A DNA stretch of 34,956 bases from Flavobacteriales bacterium (GCA_022448105.1 JAKVAV010000015.1:11641-46596); one strand, 5' to 3'; positions 14,921 to 25,028 are shown, counted from the first letter of the stretch. Made by a program: numbers and translations. Notes: generated by a model from the sequence alone, not told the origin.

Positions 14921-17059
14921 ATGAATAAGACGCTTCTTTTGATTACGTCAATCCTTTTTATTAATGGCTCTATTTTTTCTCAAGAGTCACTTCATGGTCA
15001 CCACCATCATGACGATTTCGAGTTTGTAGATCCGGGTCACATGACTTGCGGAAAGGAAGAGTTTACCGAACGCCTCTTTAAAATGTACCCCGAAGAAAGG
15101 CAATTGGCAATTGAAGCGGCTAAAAAACTAGAGGAGGAGACTAAGGTTTATGCGGAATCCAAAGACACGGACGACGAAGTAATTATAATTCCGGTTGTGT
15201 TTCATGTTGTTCACGTTGGCGGACAAGAAAATATCTCTGATGAACAAATACAGAGCGCAATAGATGTTTTGAATGAGGATTTTAATGCAGCAAATTCAGA
15301 TGTTGGCCAAGTGGTAGACGAGTTCGCGGATATCGTCGGCGATGCCGAAATGGAATTCAGATTAGCAAAAATTGATCCAGATGGTAATTGCACAAACGGA
15401 ATTGATAGAGTCTTTTCTGAGTATACGGACGAGGGATTTAATAATATGAAGGAGGCTGCTGAAATTTGGGATAGATCCAGCTATCTGAACATTTGGTCTT
15501 GTCGGCAAATTGGAGAAGGCACAGCAGGATACACTTTCATCCCTTCAACGGTAAATGGACCTTTTGGCGTCTTGTACGATGGTATAGTCATTCTTCACAA
15601 TTATGTGGGTAGAATAGGGACATCTAATGCAACGAGAAGCCATGCGCTTTCGCACGAAGTTGGGCATTGGGCAAATCTTGAGCATCCTTGGGGCGTGACA
15701 AACAATCCAGGAATCGCCTCCAACTGCAATGATGATGACGGCGTTGCGGATACTCCCAATACTATTGGCTGGACAAACTGCGATTTAGATGGAAGCACTT
15801 GCGGATCTCTAGATAACGTTGAGAATTTTATGGATTATTCATACTGCTATAAGATGTTTACACAAGGCCAACGAACTCGGATGAGGGCAGCAATGAATAG
15901 CAGTATTGCGCAAAGAAATCAATTGTACACTTCTCAAAACTTGGCCGAAACGGGTGTTTTGAATCCAGATGAGATTTGTTTTGCCGAGTTCGAGACAGAT
16001 CGAGACCCGAAAATTTGTTTAGGCCAAGAAATCGTATTCGACGATATTTCTTTTAATGGAGTAGAAGAATGGAGCTGGATTTTTGAAGGGGGAACACCTT
16101 CTACTTCAGATGAAGAATCACCAACTGTAGTTTACAATAGCACAGGAACATTTAATGTGTCTCTAACTGTTACCAATGCGCAGGGAGAACTTTCAATAAC
16201 GAAGGAGAATCTCGTAAATGTGATTGAAGGGCCTCAATACGTCCTCCCCTATGAAGAAGGATTTGAGAGTTTTGACGATGTAGAAGATGGAAATGAGTGG
16301 GTGGATGTCAATCAAGATGATTCTAATATTAGCTGGAAGATTACAGAAAATGCTGCATACAGTGGTAGCCAATCTGTTTATGTGAGAGGAAGAAATAATA
16401 CTGATTATCAAACAGAAATCCTTGAAAGCCCAACCTATGATCTTACTGATATAGAAGATAACGCGGTACTTTCATTTTACTATGCCCATGCCAGACGGAA
16501 TTCTGCTTCAGACGACCTTTTCAGGGTAAGAATATCGAGAAACTGCGGTGAAAGTTGGAATGTTAGAGAAACTCGTGAGATTGATGAACTGCCAACCGTC
16601 TCAGGGAGCACTTCTAGCCAATTTGTCCCAGACAGTCAAGATGAGTGGGAAGAGATAATCATCGATAATATTAGCTCTATTTTCCTCACCGATCAATTCC
16701 GCATAAGATTTGAATTTACTAGTGTAAATGGAAACAATATCTACGTTGACAACATAAATATTTTTGACCCCAATACTTTGAGTACAGAAGAAATATCAGC
16801 ACTGAAAGATTTATCTATTTATCCTAATCCGGCTAAAGAAAGTCTGAGACTAAACATCGATTTGACCAAACCGCAAAAGGTTAGAATAGATTTACTTGAT
16901 GCCTCTGGCAGGATTGTACAATCTCCCTTCTTCGGGATAATGGCTTCAGGATCTCAAAACCTGGATATTAGCCTCGATAATACCTTAGCCGCAGGAATGT
17001 ACTATATCAGGCTTACTGGTGACGAAGGCATTTCCACTAGGAAGCTGATCATACAGTAG
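14921..17059 (+). CDS. Secreted M43 (pappalysin-like) zinc metalloprotease with PKD and T9SS sorting domain, copy 1
   Basis: A 712-residue secreted protease. Signal peptide at residues 1-20 (cleavage near FSQ), then a His-rich stretch (HGHHHHDD, 25-32). The M43 catalytic domain (about 85-340) holds HEVGHWANLEH (H245, E246, H249, H255: HExxHxxxxxH zinc site), an FMDY Met-turn near residue 305 and paired cysteines. A PKD-like domain (about 347-433, with the WSWIFEGGTPSTS block) and a jelly-roll-like region (about 440-620) follow. The last about 85 residues from LSIYPNPAKESL are a type A T9SS C-terminal domain, directing export through type IX secretion and removal or anchoring at the surface. 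A close paralogue starts 35 bases downstream. The substrate is unknown. Confidence 0.92.
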   Translation: MNKTLLLITSILFINGSIFSQESLHGHHHHDDFEFVDPGHMTCGKEEFTERLFKMYPEERQLAIEAAKKLEEETKVYAESKDTDDEVIIIPVVFHVVHVGGQENISDEQIQSAIDVLNEDFNAANSDVGQVVDEFADIVGDAEMEFRLAKIDPDGNCTNGIDRVFSEYTDEGFNNMKEAAEIWDRSSYLNIWSCRQIGEGTAGYTFIPSTVNGPFGVLYDGIVILHNYVGRIGTSNATRSHALSHEVGHWANLEHPWGVTNNPGIASNCNDDDGVADTPNTIGWTNCDLDGSTCGSLDNVENFMDYSYCYKMFTQGQRTRMRAAMNSSIAQRNQLYTSQNLAETGVLNPDEICFAEFETDRDPKICLGQEIVFDDISFNGVEEWSWIFEGGTPSTSDEESPTVVYNSTGTFNVSLTVTNAQGELSITKENLVNVIEGPQYVLPYEEGFESFDDVEDGNEWVDVNQDDSNISWKITENAAYSGSQSVYVRGRNNTDYQTEILESPTYDLTDIEDNAVLSFYYAHARRNSASDDLFRVRISRNCGESWNVRETREIDELPTVSGSTSSQFVPDSQDEWEEIIIDNISSIFLTDQFRIRFEFTSVNGNNIYVDNINIFDPNTLSTEEISALKDLSIYPNPAKESLRLNIDLTKPQKVRIDLLDASGRIVQSPFFGIMASGSQNLDISLDNTLAAGMYYIRLTGDEGISTRKLIIQ

Positions 17060-17094
17060 GTGAGCATCACCATAAGAATTAAGATTTAGCCAAG

Positions 17095-19191
17095 ATGTTT
17101 AAAAAAATTATCCTTGTAGTCAGTCTAACGTTTCTTTTCACTCTTTTCTCTAAGGCACAAGAAGGATTGGTGAAATGCCATACTTATGAAATGCAGGATG
17201 CCTATTTCAACGCTCATCCTGAAAGAGTTCAACAAGCAAAATGGCTCAAACAACAGATGCTGATAAAAGCCAAGCAGTTGGAGGCTGTTGGCCTTCCAAA
17301 GGACGGTGACCCGTACATTATACCAGTTGTGTTTCACGTTGTCCACGTAAATGGTCCCGAAAATATTACCGTAAATCAAATTGAGGATGCCATTAAAGTG
17401 ATGAATTTGGATTTTAGCGCCAGTAGTGTCGGAATAGAGAGTGTGAATGATGAATTTGAAGATATTATCGGGGATGTAGGAATTGAATTCAGGCTGGCTA
17501 AGTTAGATCCAGATGGAAATTGTACCAATGGCATTGTAAGAACGGTGAGCGATGTAACCAATTATGGAGGCGAAAATCTTAAAGAGGCTAGTCCTATTTG
17601 GGATAGGTCAAAGTACATGAATATATGGGTATGTAAGAGTATTGCCAGTGGAGCGGCTGGATACACTTATTATCCAAGTACTTTGGCAGGAGATTTTGGA
17701 GAAACAAATGATGGTATTGTAGTGCGCTATGATTACGTGGGAAGCATTGGCGAGAGTAATTTTGGTAGATCACAAACACTTTCCCATGAGGTAGGCCACT
17801 GGATTGATCTTCCTCATTTATGGGGGAGCACTAACGAACCCGGATTAGAATCAAATTGCGAATCAGATGACGATATTGCTGACACACCCAACACAATAGG
17901 CTGGACTACTTGCAATACCAGCGGTCAGACCTGCGGGAGTTTAGATAATGTTCAAAATTTTATGGAGTACTCCTTCTGCGGTAGGATGTTTACTGAAGGT
18001 CAAAAAGTACGAATGATATCCGCCTTAACAAGTGCTGTCGCAGAGAGGAATAATTTGTGGACAGAGGAAAATCTCTCAGAAACAGGTGTTTTATTGGAAG
18101 ACCAATTGTGTGCTGTCGATTTTGCGGCCAATGCCAATACAATTTGCTCTGGTAATACAATTGAATTTTTAGACTATTCTCATTCGGGAATTGCAGAAAG
18201 ATCTTGGATCTTTGAGGGAGGGTCACCGGCAACATCGAGTGAGTACAACCCCACGATTACTTACAACGAGCCAGGGACCTATTCAGTAAGCCTTTTAGTA
18301 AGCGATAGTTCTGGTAGTCAGCTAACAGAAGTTAAGGAGTCATACATACACGTATTGGATACTGGAACCATAAGCCTACCATTCAGCGAGAGCTTTGTTC
18401 AGATGAATGAGTTTTCTGAATTTCCAGAGAATGATCTTTTTGTGGAGAATGTTTTTGGGGAAGATTACTGGGAAATTAGTGATCAAACGGGATCTAGCGA
18501 TGACTATTCTGCTGTATTTAGGGGAGATGATACCCAGAGTGAAACGGTTTTAAAATCGGCTATTGTGTCTAAGACATTCCAATTAAGTAATGTTGGTGAT
18601 AATCCGGTGTTTACCTTCAAAAGAGCCGCCGCACGAAGTAGTCAATCTAGCTCTGGAGAGCTATGGGTATTTATTTCCAAGGATTGCGGAGATTTATGGA
18701 GTCTGAGAAAGGCTTTTGACGAGGGAGATATGTACACGACTTCTAACATTTCGCCTGGAGAATATTTGCCAGCTGATGAAGATTGGGTCGAAGAAGAAAT
18801 CGGCAACATTATTTCCGTATTTCATAACGAAACATTTCGAATCCGCTTCGAATACAGAGGAACTAACGGGGGAACTGTCTACATTGATGATATTAATGTA
18901 TACGACCCGCAAGTTTTGAATATTGCTTATCGCTCGGCTCCTGAGTTGGATTTTTCAATTTATCCCAACCCGTCTTCTGGGCGCATTTCTTTGGAATTGA
19001 GCGAAGAACTATTACCCATTGAGTCAATTTCGGTGAGAGACTTATCGGGTAGGGTTGTCTTTCGGGAATCGCCTACATATAAATCAAAAACCAGTTTGGA
19101 CCTTAATTTGGGCAGTCTATCCAAAGGTATTTACCTAGTAGAGATCAAGAATCCTATAGGTGTTAGTGCAAAGAAAGTTATGATCGAGTAG
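17095..19191 (+). CDS. Secreted M43 zinc metalloprotease with PKD and T9SS sorting domain, copy 2
   Basis: A 698-residue tandem paralogue of the preceding gene with the same domain order: signal peptide (about 1-21), M43 catalytic domain with HEVGHWIDLPHLWG (H231, E232, H235, H241) and an FMEY Met-turn, PKD-like domain (about 342-425, WIFEGGSPATS), jelly-roll-like region, and type A T9SS sorting domain from LDFSIYPNPSSGRISLEL. Long blocks such as IIPVVFHVVHV, EFRLAKLDPDGNCTNGI and DDIADTPNTIGWT are nearly shared with copy 1. The C-terminal half has diverged more. It lacks the His-rich stretch. In the zinc motif, position 8 is D rather than N. All zinc ligands are kept, so it should be active. 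Same transcription unit as copy 1. Confidence 0.92.
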   Translation: MFKKIILVVSLTFLFTLFSKAQEGLVKCHTYEMQDAYFNAHPERVQQAKWLKQQMLIKAKQLEAVGLPKDGDPYIIPVVFHVVHVNGPENITVNQIEDAIKVMNLDFSASSVGIESVNDEFEDIIGDVGIEFRLAKLDPDGNCTNGIVRTVSDVTNYGGENLKEASPIWDRSKYMNIWVCKSIASGAAGYTYYPSTLAGDFGETNDGIVVRYDYVGSIGESNFGRSQTLSHEVGHWIDLPHLWGSTNEPGLESNCESDDDIADTPNTIGWTTCNTSGQTCGSLDNVQNFMEYSFCGRMFTEGQKVRMISALTSAVAERNNLWTEENLSETGVLLEDQLCAVDFAANANTICSGNTIEFLDYSHSGIAERSWIFEGGSPATSSEYNPTITYNEPGTYSVSLLVSDSSGSQLTEVKESYIHVLDTGTISLPFSESFVQMNEFSEFPENDLFVENVFGEDYWEISDQTGSSDDYSAVFRGDDTQSETVLKSAIVSKTFQLSNVGDNPVFTFKRAAARSSQSSSGELWVFISKDCGDLWSLRKAFDEGDMYTTSNISPGEYLPADEDWVEEEIGNIISVFHNETFRIRFEYRGTNGGTVYIDDINVYDPQVLNIAYRSAPELDFSIYPNPSSGRISLELSEELLPIESISVRDLSGRVVFRESPTYKSKTSLDLNLGSLSKGIYLVEIKNPIGVSAKKVMIE

Positions 19192-19193
19192 GA

Positions 19194-19625
19194 CTAATCG
19201 GTCAATTTTCTGCCTAATAAGATTGCCACGCAGCCCTGAGGTTTAATCGCGGCCGATTCTTCTTGCTCAGGGACTTTAATTTTTAGCAAAAAACTTCTGG
19301 TGCCTTCGAGCCTAAAATCGAAGAATTCACTGTAATCTTTGCTGGCATTATCGTATACCACATTGTCTTCTTTGTCGACGAGTTGAAAATTCACGTCGCC
19401 TAAATTATCGTGGCTGCAAACGAGAAGACGATAGTCTACGTCGCTATAAAAAGTCATTTCTACTTCAGCTTGATCACCAGGGAATAATTTCACAGCATTA
19501 AAGCTCTCTCCTGGTATAAAACCTTTCATTGCATCACCACAATTATTCTTAACAAAAGATCTACATTGCCCCATCGCAATGGAAGTCTGGGCGAGAACGA
19601 AAAGTATAAGTACTAATTTTTTCAT
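19194..19625 (-). CDS. Secreted small protein, unrecognised
   Basis: A 143-residue protein with a clear signal peptide (MKKLVLILFVLAQTSIAMG, cleavage before Q20). The mature part is about 124 residues with four cysteines (C21, C29, C70, C132), so two disulphides are possible, and looks like a small beta-sandwich (alternating hydrophobic strands such as AEVEMTFYSDVDYRLLVC and NVVYDN). I recognise no enzyme motif. Its stop is 2 bases from the stop of the convergent protease gene. It lies 21 bases after the stop of the lipoprotein gene on the same strand, so the two are probably co-transcribed. Probably periplasmic or outer-surface; function unknown. Confidence 0.75.
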   Translation of the reverse strand: MKKLVLILFVLAQTSIAMGQCRSFVKNNCGDAMKGFIPGESFNAVKLFPGDQAEVEMTFYSDVDYRLLVCSHDNLGDVNFQLVDKEDNVVYDNASKDYSEFFDFRLEGTRSFLLKIKVPEQEESAAIKPQGCVAILLGRKLTD

Positions 19626-19646
19626 CGTTGGGGGAGTTTCCTAGAA

Positions 19647-20555
19647 TTACAGTTGAACGTATGATGTGCGAATATCTGATACCACCTGGGTGAGATTGGC
19701 TAAATCATCCTCAGAAATGTTGGTTTGTGTTTTCCCACCAATGGTTGTCACTCCATCATCTCCCTCGCTAATGGTATTGTCAGAAGCAGAGATAGAAGTC
19801 GCGCCATATGCTTCAGAAATAGTACTGAGATCTTCAAGAATGAATTCCAAATTTCCGGATGCATTATAGCCCTTTACAAGATTGACTAGATTGTCTAATG
19901 AAATTTTCTGCTCGGCAATTCTCTCCAGTAGCTTCGGAGATGGATCTTCGCTAGTAGTAGCGATTTGCGTGCCGAGATAGAGTCCTTCTATCCATCCAGA
20001 CGCAATGATCATGGCTGAAATATGGTCTCGATCATTTTCTTTTAAGTATGAATCAAGATTGTAATATGTCTCAGAGATGATGGATAGGAGTGAATCCCTA
20101 TTGTCCACATTCATCTCCATTCTTTCGATAACATCGTCATTAAATGCCTTGCTTAAGCCTAGCCTATCAGCCAGTTTTTTTGTACAGCTTAAATAAAGAA
20201 TTGATTCCTGATTCTGGTTGAAAATGCTAGCATAACTCAGATCTGCTCCATAAACACCTAAGTTTAGCGCTTGTTGTTGAGCAGTGGTATATTCATTGAC
20301 GCTCTTGATCTCGTTAAGATAGTCCGCATCATATCGCGCGCCTGACCTCTTAAGAATAGAAGCCATATCAAGGGGGGAAGGTACCGAGTGCAGAATTTCT
20401 TTTACCTGTGTTGTAGTCTTCTCAGAATTATCCGTTTTTTCAATTGCTGTTGTAGCAGTGTTTGTAATGCTGTCATCAGATACGGAAGTGTCGTCACAAG
20501 ACCATAAGGCCACAATCAATGTTGAAATCGCTATAGGAATTAGTCTAATTTTCAT
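19647..20555 (-). CDS. Predicted lipoprotein, unrecognised
   Basis: A 302-residue lipoprotein: the signal sequence ends in ALWSC with lipidated C20, followed by a Ser/Thr-rich, probably disordered tether (about 21-50). The rest is mainly helical (TTAQQQALNLGVYGADLSYA, IIASGWIEGLYLGTQ), and the C-terminal segment carries acidic Ser/Thr stretches near residue 255. No catalytic motif is visible. Residues after the lipid cysteine are DD, which in Escherichia coli would retain a lipoprotein in the inner membrane, although Bacteroidota use other rules (an SDDDD-like signal exports to the surface). A -7 box precedes it. Function unknown. Confidence 0.78.
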   Translation of the reverse strand: MKIRLIPIAISTLIVALWSCDDTSVSDDSITNTATTAIEKTDNSEKTTTQVKEILHSVPSPLDMASILKRSGARYDADYLNEIKSVNEYTTAQQQALNLGVYGADLSYASIFNQNQESILYLSCTKKLADRLGLSKAFNDDVIERMEMNVDNRDSLLSIISETYYNLDSYLKENDRDHISAMIIASGWIEGLYLGTQIATTSEDPSPKLLERIAEQKISLDNLVNLVKGYNASGNLEFILEDLSTISEAYGATSISASDNTISEGDDGVTTIGGKTQTNISEDDLANLTQVVSDIRTSYVQL

Positions 20556-20578
20556 CTATCTAAAATAAGGGGTGTAAA

Positions 20579-20586
20579 CAAATTTA
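20579..20586 (-). promoter_or_regulatory. -7 box (TAnnTTTG) for the lipoprotein gene
   Basis: TAAATTTG on the minus strand, 23 bases before the ATG at 20555. The 129-base gap up to polA (20556-20684) otherwise shows only a short palindrome. Confidence 0.5.
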
Positions 20587-20684
20587 GGTCTACAATGATT
20601 CTTCACGCATCCTAGGATACGCTAAGGATTAACAATGCGCTGTTGAGCGATTGTACCGAAAAAGACTATGAAAGGTTTCAATAT

Positions 20685-23465
20685 TTAGTGTGCTTGTAGC
20701 CAGTTTTCTCCAGTATCCATATCAACTTTCATAGGCACACTTAAATCATTAAAGGCCTCCATCATTTCACGCTCTACAATGGGCTTAATGGTATCCAATT
20801 CAGATAGATGTGCATCAAAGACCAATTCATCGTGCACCTGAAGAATCATTTTTGATTTATACCCTTCGCGATCAAAAACTTTATCCAGCCTTACCATGGC
20901 GATTTTAATCATGTCAGCTGCTGAGCCTTGTATAGGTGCGTTAATGGCATTCCTTTCAGCAAATCCACGAACAGTTGGATTGCGACCATTTATGTCTTTC
21001 AGATACCTTCTCCTTTTTAGAATAGTCTCCACATAACCTCTTTTTCTAGCAAACTCGATGCTGTCATCCATGTATCTTTTTATTCCAGGATATTTAGTGA
21101 AGTAGTTTTTGATCAAATCTGATGCTTCAGATCGACTCACATTAATTCTTTGTGAAAGGCCAAAAGCCGAGATTCCGTAGATGATTCCAAAATTTACCAC
21201 CTTTGCTTTACTTCTCATCTCTCGAGTCACTTCACGAGTCGGAACGTCAAAGACCTTTGCCGCTGTGGCTGCGTGGATATCTTCTCCATTATTGAATGCT
21301 GCAATCATTGACTCATCGCCACTGAGGTGTGCAATGAGTCGTAACTCAATCTGTGAATAGTCGGCTGCGAAAAGGATGTGCTCGTCATCGCTTGGAATGA
21401 AAGCCTTCCTCGTTCTTCGACCTAACTCTGTTCTGATAGGGATATTTTGAAGATTAGGGTTTTGCGAACTGAGCCTTCCCGTGGCCGCGACGGCCTGCAT
21501 GTATGTAGTGTGAATTCGTTCATCTTTCGGGTTGATGAGTTCGGGTAGCGCATCTACATACGTGCTTTTCAGTTTGACTACTTGCCGGTATTCTAATAGC
21601 TTACTAACTATAGGCTGGTCATTTTGATACTTAACCAAAGTCTCTTCATTTGTGCTATACTGACCCGTTTTGGTTTTCTTAGGTTTTGGGTCAATCTGTA
21701 ATTCTTCAAACAGTATTACTCCAAGCTGTTTTGGGCTACCAATATTAAACTCATGTCCAGCCAACCCATAAATTTCTTCTTCGAGATTAGAAATGATTCC
21801 CTCAAGTTCTTTTGAAAAATTAGCGAGCGCCTCTTTATCGATCTTTACTCCTGCAAATTCCATTTTGGCAAGAACATTTACCAGAGGCATTTCCACATCG
21901 TATAGTAGTTTCTTGAGTTCATCTGATGCTTCAATTTCCTTTTTAAAAATCTCGTAGAGCCTCCATGTGATATCTGCATCTTCATTGGCGTAGGGGGCCA
22001 CCTCTTCAATCGGAATATCTCTCATACTCTTTTGATTCTTCCCTTTTTTACCAATCAGTGTTTGGATAGAAATAGGACGATAGCCCAGATAATTCTCAGA
22101 AAGCTCATCCATATTGTGCTTCATCTCGGGATTGATGAGATAGTGGGCAATCATCGTGTCGAATATTGAGCCTTTTACTTCCATATCATACCACTTCATG
22201 ACGGTGATATCGTATTTCAAATTATGACCAATCTTCTCAATTTGCTCGTTCTCAAAAAAGTCCTTGAATTCCCTCAAAATAAACTTTGCACCAGACTGAT
22301 TTGCAGGAATTGGGACGTAATATGCTTCTCCTTTTTTCCATGAAAAAGACATTCCGACAAGTTCGCAATTATTGGCGTCGAGAGAAGTCGTTTCAGTATC
22401 GAAACACACCGCCTTTTGCTTCATCATATTTTTAATGAAAGTACTCCTCTTATCCTTCGTTTCGATGAGGTGATAATCTACTTTTTCAGGGTCAAAAACA
22501 GACATAGAGTTGGAGTTAGGTTCTCCCAGATTTGAGTGACTTCCTCCCCCGAATAGATCCATTTGCTCACCAGAAGAGGCCATTTGCTCGCCCAGAATCC
22601 TCTCTGACATATTTCTAAACTCGAGTTCTGCAAAGATTTCTCGAAGCATAGCTTTATTGGGTTCTTCTAAAATCACGTCATGATTTTTGAAGCTAACGGG
22701 CACGTTACAATTGATCGTCGCCAACTCTTTTGAGAGCAGAGCTTGGTTCTTGTTTTCTTCAACCCTTTCCTTCAGCTTTCCTTTTAGATCAGCAGAGTGT
22801 TCCAATACGCCTTCCACACTTCCGTAGTCAGCAATTAGCTTCATTGCTGTCTTTGGTCCAACTCCTGGAACCCCTGGTATGTTATCAACGCTATCACCCT
22901 GAAGACCAAGGATATCGATAACCTGTTTCGGGCGATCTACGCCAAATTTTTCACAGATTTCTGTCACGCCCCAGATTTCATTTGGGTTACCTTGTCTTCC
23001 TGGCTTAAGCATTTTCACATGCTCAGTAACCAATTGACCGTAGTCCTTGTCCGGTGTCACCATAAAGACATCAAACCCTTCTTTTTCGGCTTGTCCAGCT
23101 ATTGTTCCTACTACATCATCGGCTTCGTATCCGGCCATTTCGATAATTGGAATCCTGAATCCTTCAATGATTTTTCTGATGTAGGGAATTGATCGTTTTA
23201 TATCGTCTGGTGTTTCTTCCCTATTTGCCTTGTACTCGGGGAAGGTTTCGTTGCGAAAAACATCACCTGGAACATCGAAAGCAACTGCGATATGTGTAGG
23301 TTGATAGTTCCGAATAATCTCGTTGAGCGTATTCGTAAACCCAAACATTGCGGAAGTATTCATTCCCTTTGAGTTTACTCGCGGATTGCGAATAAAGGCA
23401 TAGTACGCGCGATAGATCAGCGCATACGCATCCAGTAAATAAAGAGTGGGTCTTTTTTGGCTCAT
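20685..23465 (-). CDS. polA: DNA polymerase I
   Basis: A 926-residue full-length Pol I for Okazaki fragment maturation and repair. The 5'-3' exonuclease/flap domain (about 1-300) starts LYLLDAYALIYRAYYAF and shows GYEADDVVGT and DKDYGQLV. The 3'-5' proofreading domain (about 340-530) appears active: FDTETTSL with D356 and E358, HNLKYDITV and YANEDADIT. The polymerase domain has motif A DYSQIELR (D702), motif B RSKAKVVNFGIIYG and motif C VHDEL (D879). So all three activities look intact, unlike some Pol I enzymes whose proofreading site has decayed. It follows cysS by 53 bases on the same strand. Confidence 0.97.
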   Translation of the reverse strand: MSQKRPTLYLLDAYALIYRAYYAFIRNPRVNSKGMNTSAMFGFTNTLNEIIRNYQPTHIAVAFDVPGDVFRNETFPEYKANREETPDDIKRSIPYIRKIIEGFRIPIIEMAGYEADDVVGTIAGQAEKEGFDVFMVTPDKDYGQLVTEHVKMLKPGRQGNPNEIWGVTEICEKFGVDRPKQVIDILGLQGDSVDNIPGVPGVGPKTAMKLIADYGSVEGVLEHSADLKGKLKERVEENKNQALLSKELATINCNVPVSFKNHDVILEEPNKAMLREIFAELEFRNMSERILGEQMASSGEQMDLFGGGSHSNLGEPNSNSMSVFDPEKVDYHLIETKDKRSTFIKNMMKQKAVCFDTETTSLDANNCELVGMSFSWKKGEAYYVPIPANQSGAKFILREFKDFFENEQIEKIGHNLKYDITVMKWYDMEVKGSIFDTMIAHYLINPEMKHNMDELSENYLGYRPISIQTLIGKKGKNQKSMRDIPIEEVAPYANEDADITWRLYEIFKKEIEASDELKKLLYDVEMPLVNVLAKMEFAGVKIDKEALANFSKELEGIISNLEEEIYGLAGHEFNIGSPKQLGVILFEELQIDPKPKKTKTGQYSTNEETLVKYQNDQPIVSKLLEYRQVVKLKSTYVDALPELINPKDERIHTTYMQAVAATGRLSSQNPNLQNIPIRTELGRRTRKAFIPSDDEHILFAADYSQIELRLIAHLSGDESMIAAFNNGEDIHAATAAKVFDVPTREVTREMRSKAKVVNFGIIYGISAFGLSQRINVSRSEASDLIKNYFTKYPGIKRYMDDSIEFARKRGYVETILKRRRYLKDINGRNPTVRGFAERNAINAPIQGSAADMIKIAMVRLDKVFDREGYKSKMILQVHDELVFDAHLSELDTIKPIVEREMMEAFNDLSVPMKVDMDTGENWLQAH

Positions 23466-23518
23466 GGGAAATATTTGAAGACTTCGAAGATAATCAAAGC
23501 CGTTCCCTAAGCCATGAA

Positions 23519-24991
23519 TTAGTTTATTTCAAAACTAGTTCCATCAGGAGAATCTTTTAGCGAAATTCCCAAAGAGTTAAGTTCTTCTCTAATTTGATCT
23601 GCTGTGGTATAGTCTTTATTCAACTTAGCTGCTTTACGCAGCTTGATGAGCAGTTCCATAAGACCTTGTGTATGTGCCCCGTCTTCATTGGATTCATTGC
23701 CTTCAAGTTTAAATCCGAGAACCACAAAGATGTAATCTTCAAAGAGTTTTTTGAACTTTACGAAATTATCTTCGCTAATAGTTTCACGACCGCTTGCCAC
23801 TAGATTGATCATTTTTACTCCTTCAAAAAGGTGCGAAATGAGAATGGGCGTATTGAAATCATCGTCCATTGCTGATTTACACTTTGCAGACCAATCGTCT
23901 ATATTTACCGATGAGGATTCACTAACTTTGAGATCTTCTAACCTTTGATACCCTTCCATCAATCTGTTGTAACCTTTCTCAGCAGCCCTAAGAGCATCAT
24001 TTGAAAAGTCGAGGGTGCTTGAATAATGGCTTTGAAGCATAAAGAATCTTACGGTCATTGGGGAATATCCCTGTTCTAGGAGCTTATGGTTTCCGGTGAT
24101 GAGTTCCTCCGGAGTAAATCCATTGCCCTCACTTTTGGCCATTTTCCGACCCTGAACGGTGAGCATGTTACCATGCATCCAATATTTAGGTCCAGCTTTA
24201 CCTGTCGCTCCAATATTCTGTGCAATCTCACAGTCATGGTGTGGAAACTTAAGATCCATTCCTCCGCCGTGAATGTCAAATTCGTCACCCAAATATTTTC
24301 TACTCATTGCAGAGCATTCTAAATGCCATCCTGGGAACCCTTCTCCCCATGGTGAAGGCCAGTGCATTAGGTGTCCTTTCTCGGCCTTTTTCCAGATAGC
24401 AAAGTCGAGAGGGTCTCTCTTCTGGCTTTGTCCATCAAGTGCTCTGGTATTGTTCTGGAGTTCATCTATATTTCTCCCAGACAGAGCTCCGTACCCCTCT
24501 TCTTCTTGAAATTTTCTGACGTCAAAGTAAACGGAACCATCAACTTCATAGCCAAAGCCTCTTGCTATGATCTGCTCTACCATTTCGATTTGTTCAATGA
24601 TATGACCAGTCGCAGTTGGTTCGATTGATGGAGGAAGAATGTTGAATATTTTCATCACCTCATGAAAACCGTAAGTGTATTTCTGTACGACTTCCATCGG
24701 TTCCACTTGTTCTAGTCGTGCTTTCTTAGCGATTTTGTCTTCTCCTGCATCGGCATCATCTGTGAGATGCCCTACATCGGTGATGTTTCTGACATATCTC
24801 ACCTTATACCCAATGAAATTCAGATAACGAAAAACTACATCAAAGGTCAAAAAGGAACGAACATTTCCTAGGTGCACATCACTGTACACTGTTGGCCCAC
24901 AAACGTATAAACCTACATGTGGTGGATTTATAGGTTCAAATTCAACTTTTTTCCGTGTTAGGGTGTCAAAAAGCTTTAGGGAAGACTCCAT
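23519..24991 (-). CDS. cysS: Cysteinyl-tRNA synthetase
   Basis: Charges tRNA-Cys. This 490-residue class I synthetase carries the HIGH-type motif HLGN in [17 protein letters not shown], zinc-ligand blocks [14 protein letters not shown] and FPHHDCE, and the KMSKS motif as KMAKSEGN. The C-terminal helical DALR-type domain contains [13 protein letters not shown] and ends [10 protein letters not shown]. The ATG at 24991 follows a -7 box at 25020-25027. It may head a cysS-polA unit. The call is firm. Confidence 0.97.
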   Translation of the reverse strand: MESSLKLFDTLTRKKVEFEPINPPHVGLYVCGPTVYSDVHLGNVRSFLTFDVVFRYLNFIGYKVRYVRNITDVGHLTDDADAGEDKIAKKARLEQVEPMEVVQKYTYGFHEVMKIFNILPPSIEPTATGHIIEQIEMVEQIIARGFGYEVDGSVYFDVRKFQEEEGYGALSGRNIDELQNNTRALDGQSQKRDPLDFAIWKKAEKGHLMHWPSPWGEGFPGWHLECSAMSRKYLGDEFDIHGGGMDLKFPHHDCEIAQNIGATGKAGPKYWMHGNMLTVQGRKMAKSEGNGFTPEELITGNHKLLEQGYSPMTVRFFMLQSHYSSTLDFSNDALRAAEKGYNRLMEGYQRLEDLKVSESSSVNIDDWSAKCKSAMDDDFNTPILISHLFEGVKMINLVASGRETISEDNFVKFKKLFEDYIFVVLGFKLEGNESNEDGAHTQGLMELLIKLRKAAKLNKDYTTADQIREELNSLGISLKDSPDGTSFEIN

Positions 24992-25019
24992 TCTGAAGTT
25001 AAGATTATTCGTTAGCTGC

Positions 25020-25027
25020 CAAAATTA
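25020..25027 (-). promoter_or_regulatory. -7 box (TAnnTTTG) for cysS
   Basis: TAATTTTG on the minus strand, 28 bases before the ATG at 24991. No -33 TTG was found at the normal spacing. Confidence 0.5.
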
Positions 25028-25028
25028 G

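Noticed and set aside
20609-20618. Palindrome ATCCTAGGAT in the polA-lipoprotein gap as an operator
   Set aside because: Ten bases only, a single copy, and no second copy near other promoters was noticed.
20685-23465. Degenerate proofreading domain in Pol I
   Set aside because: The exonuclease residues D356 and E358 and the NLKYD and YANED motifs are all present, so the domain appears active.
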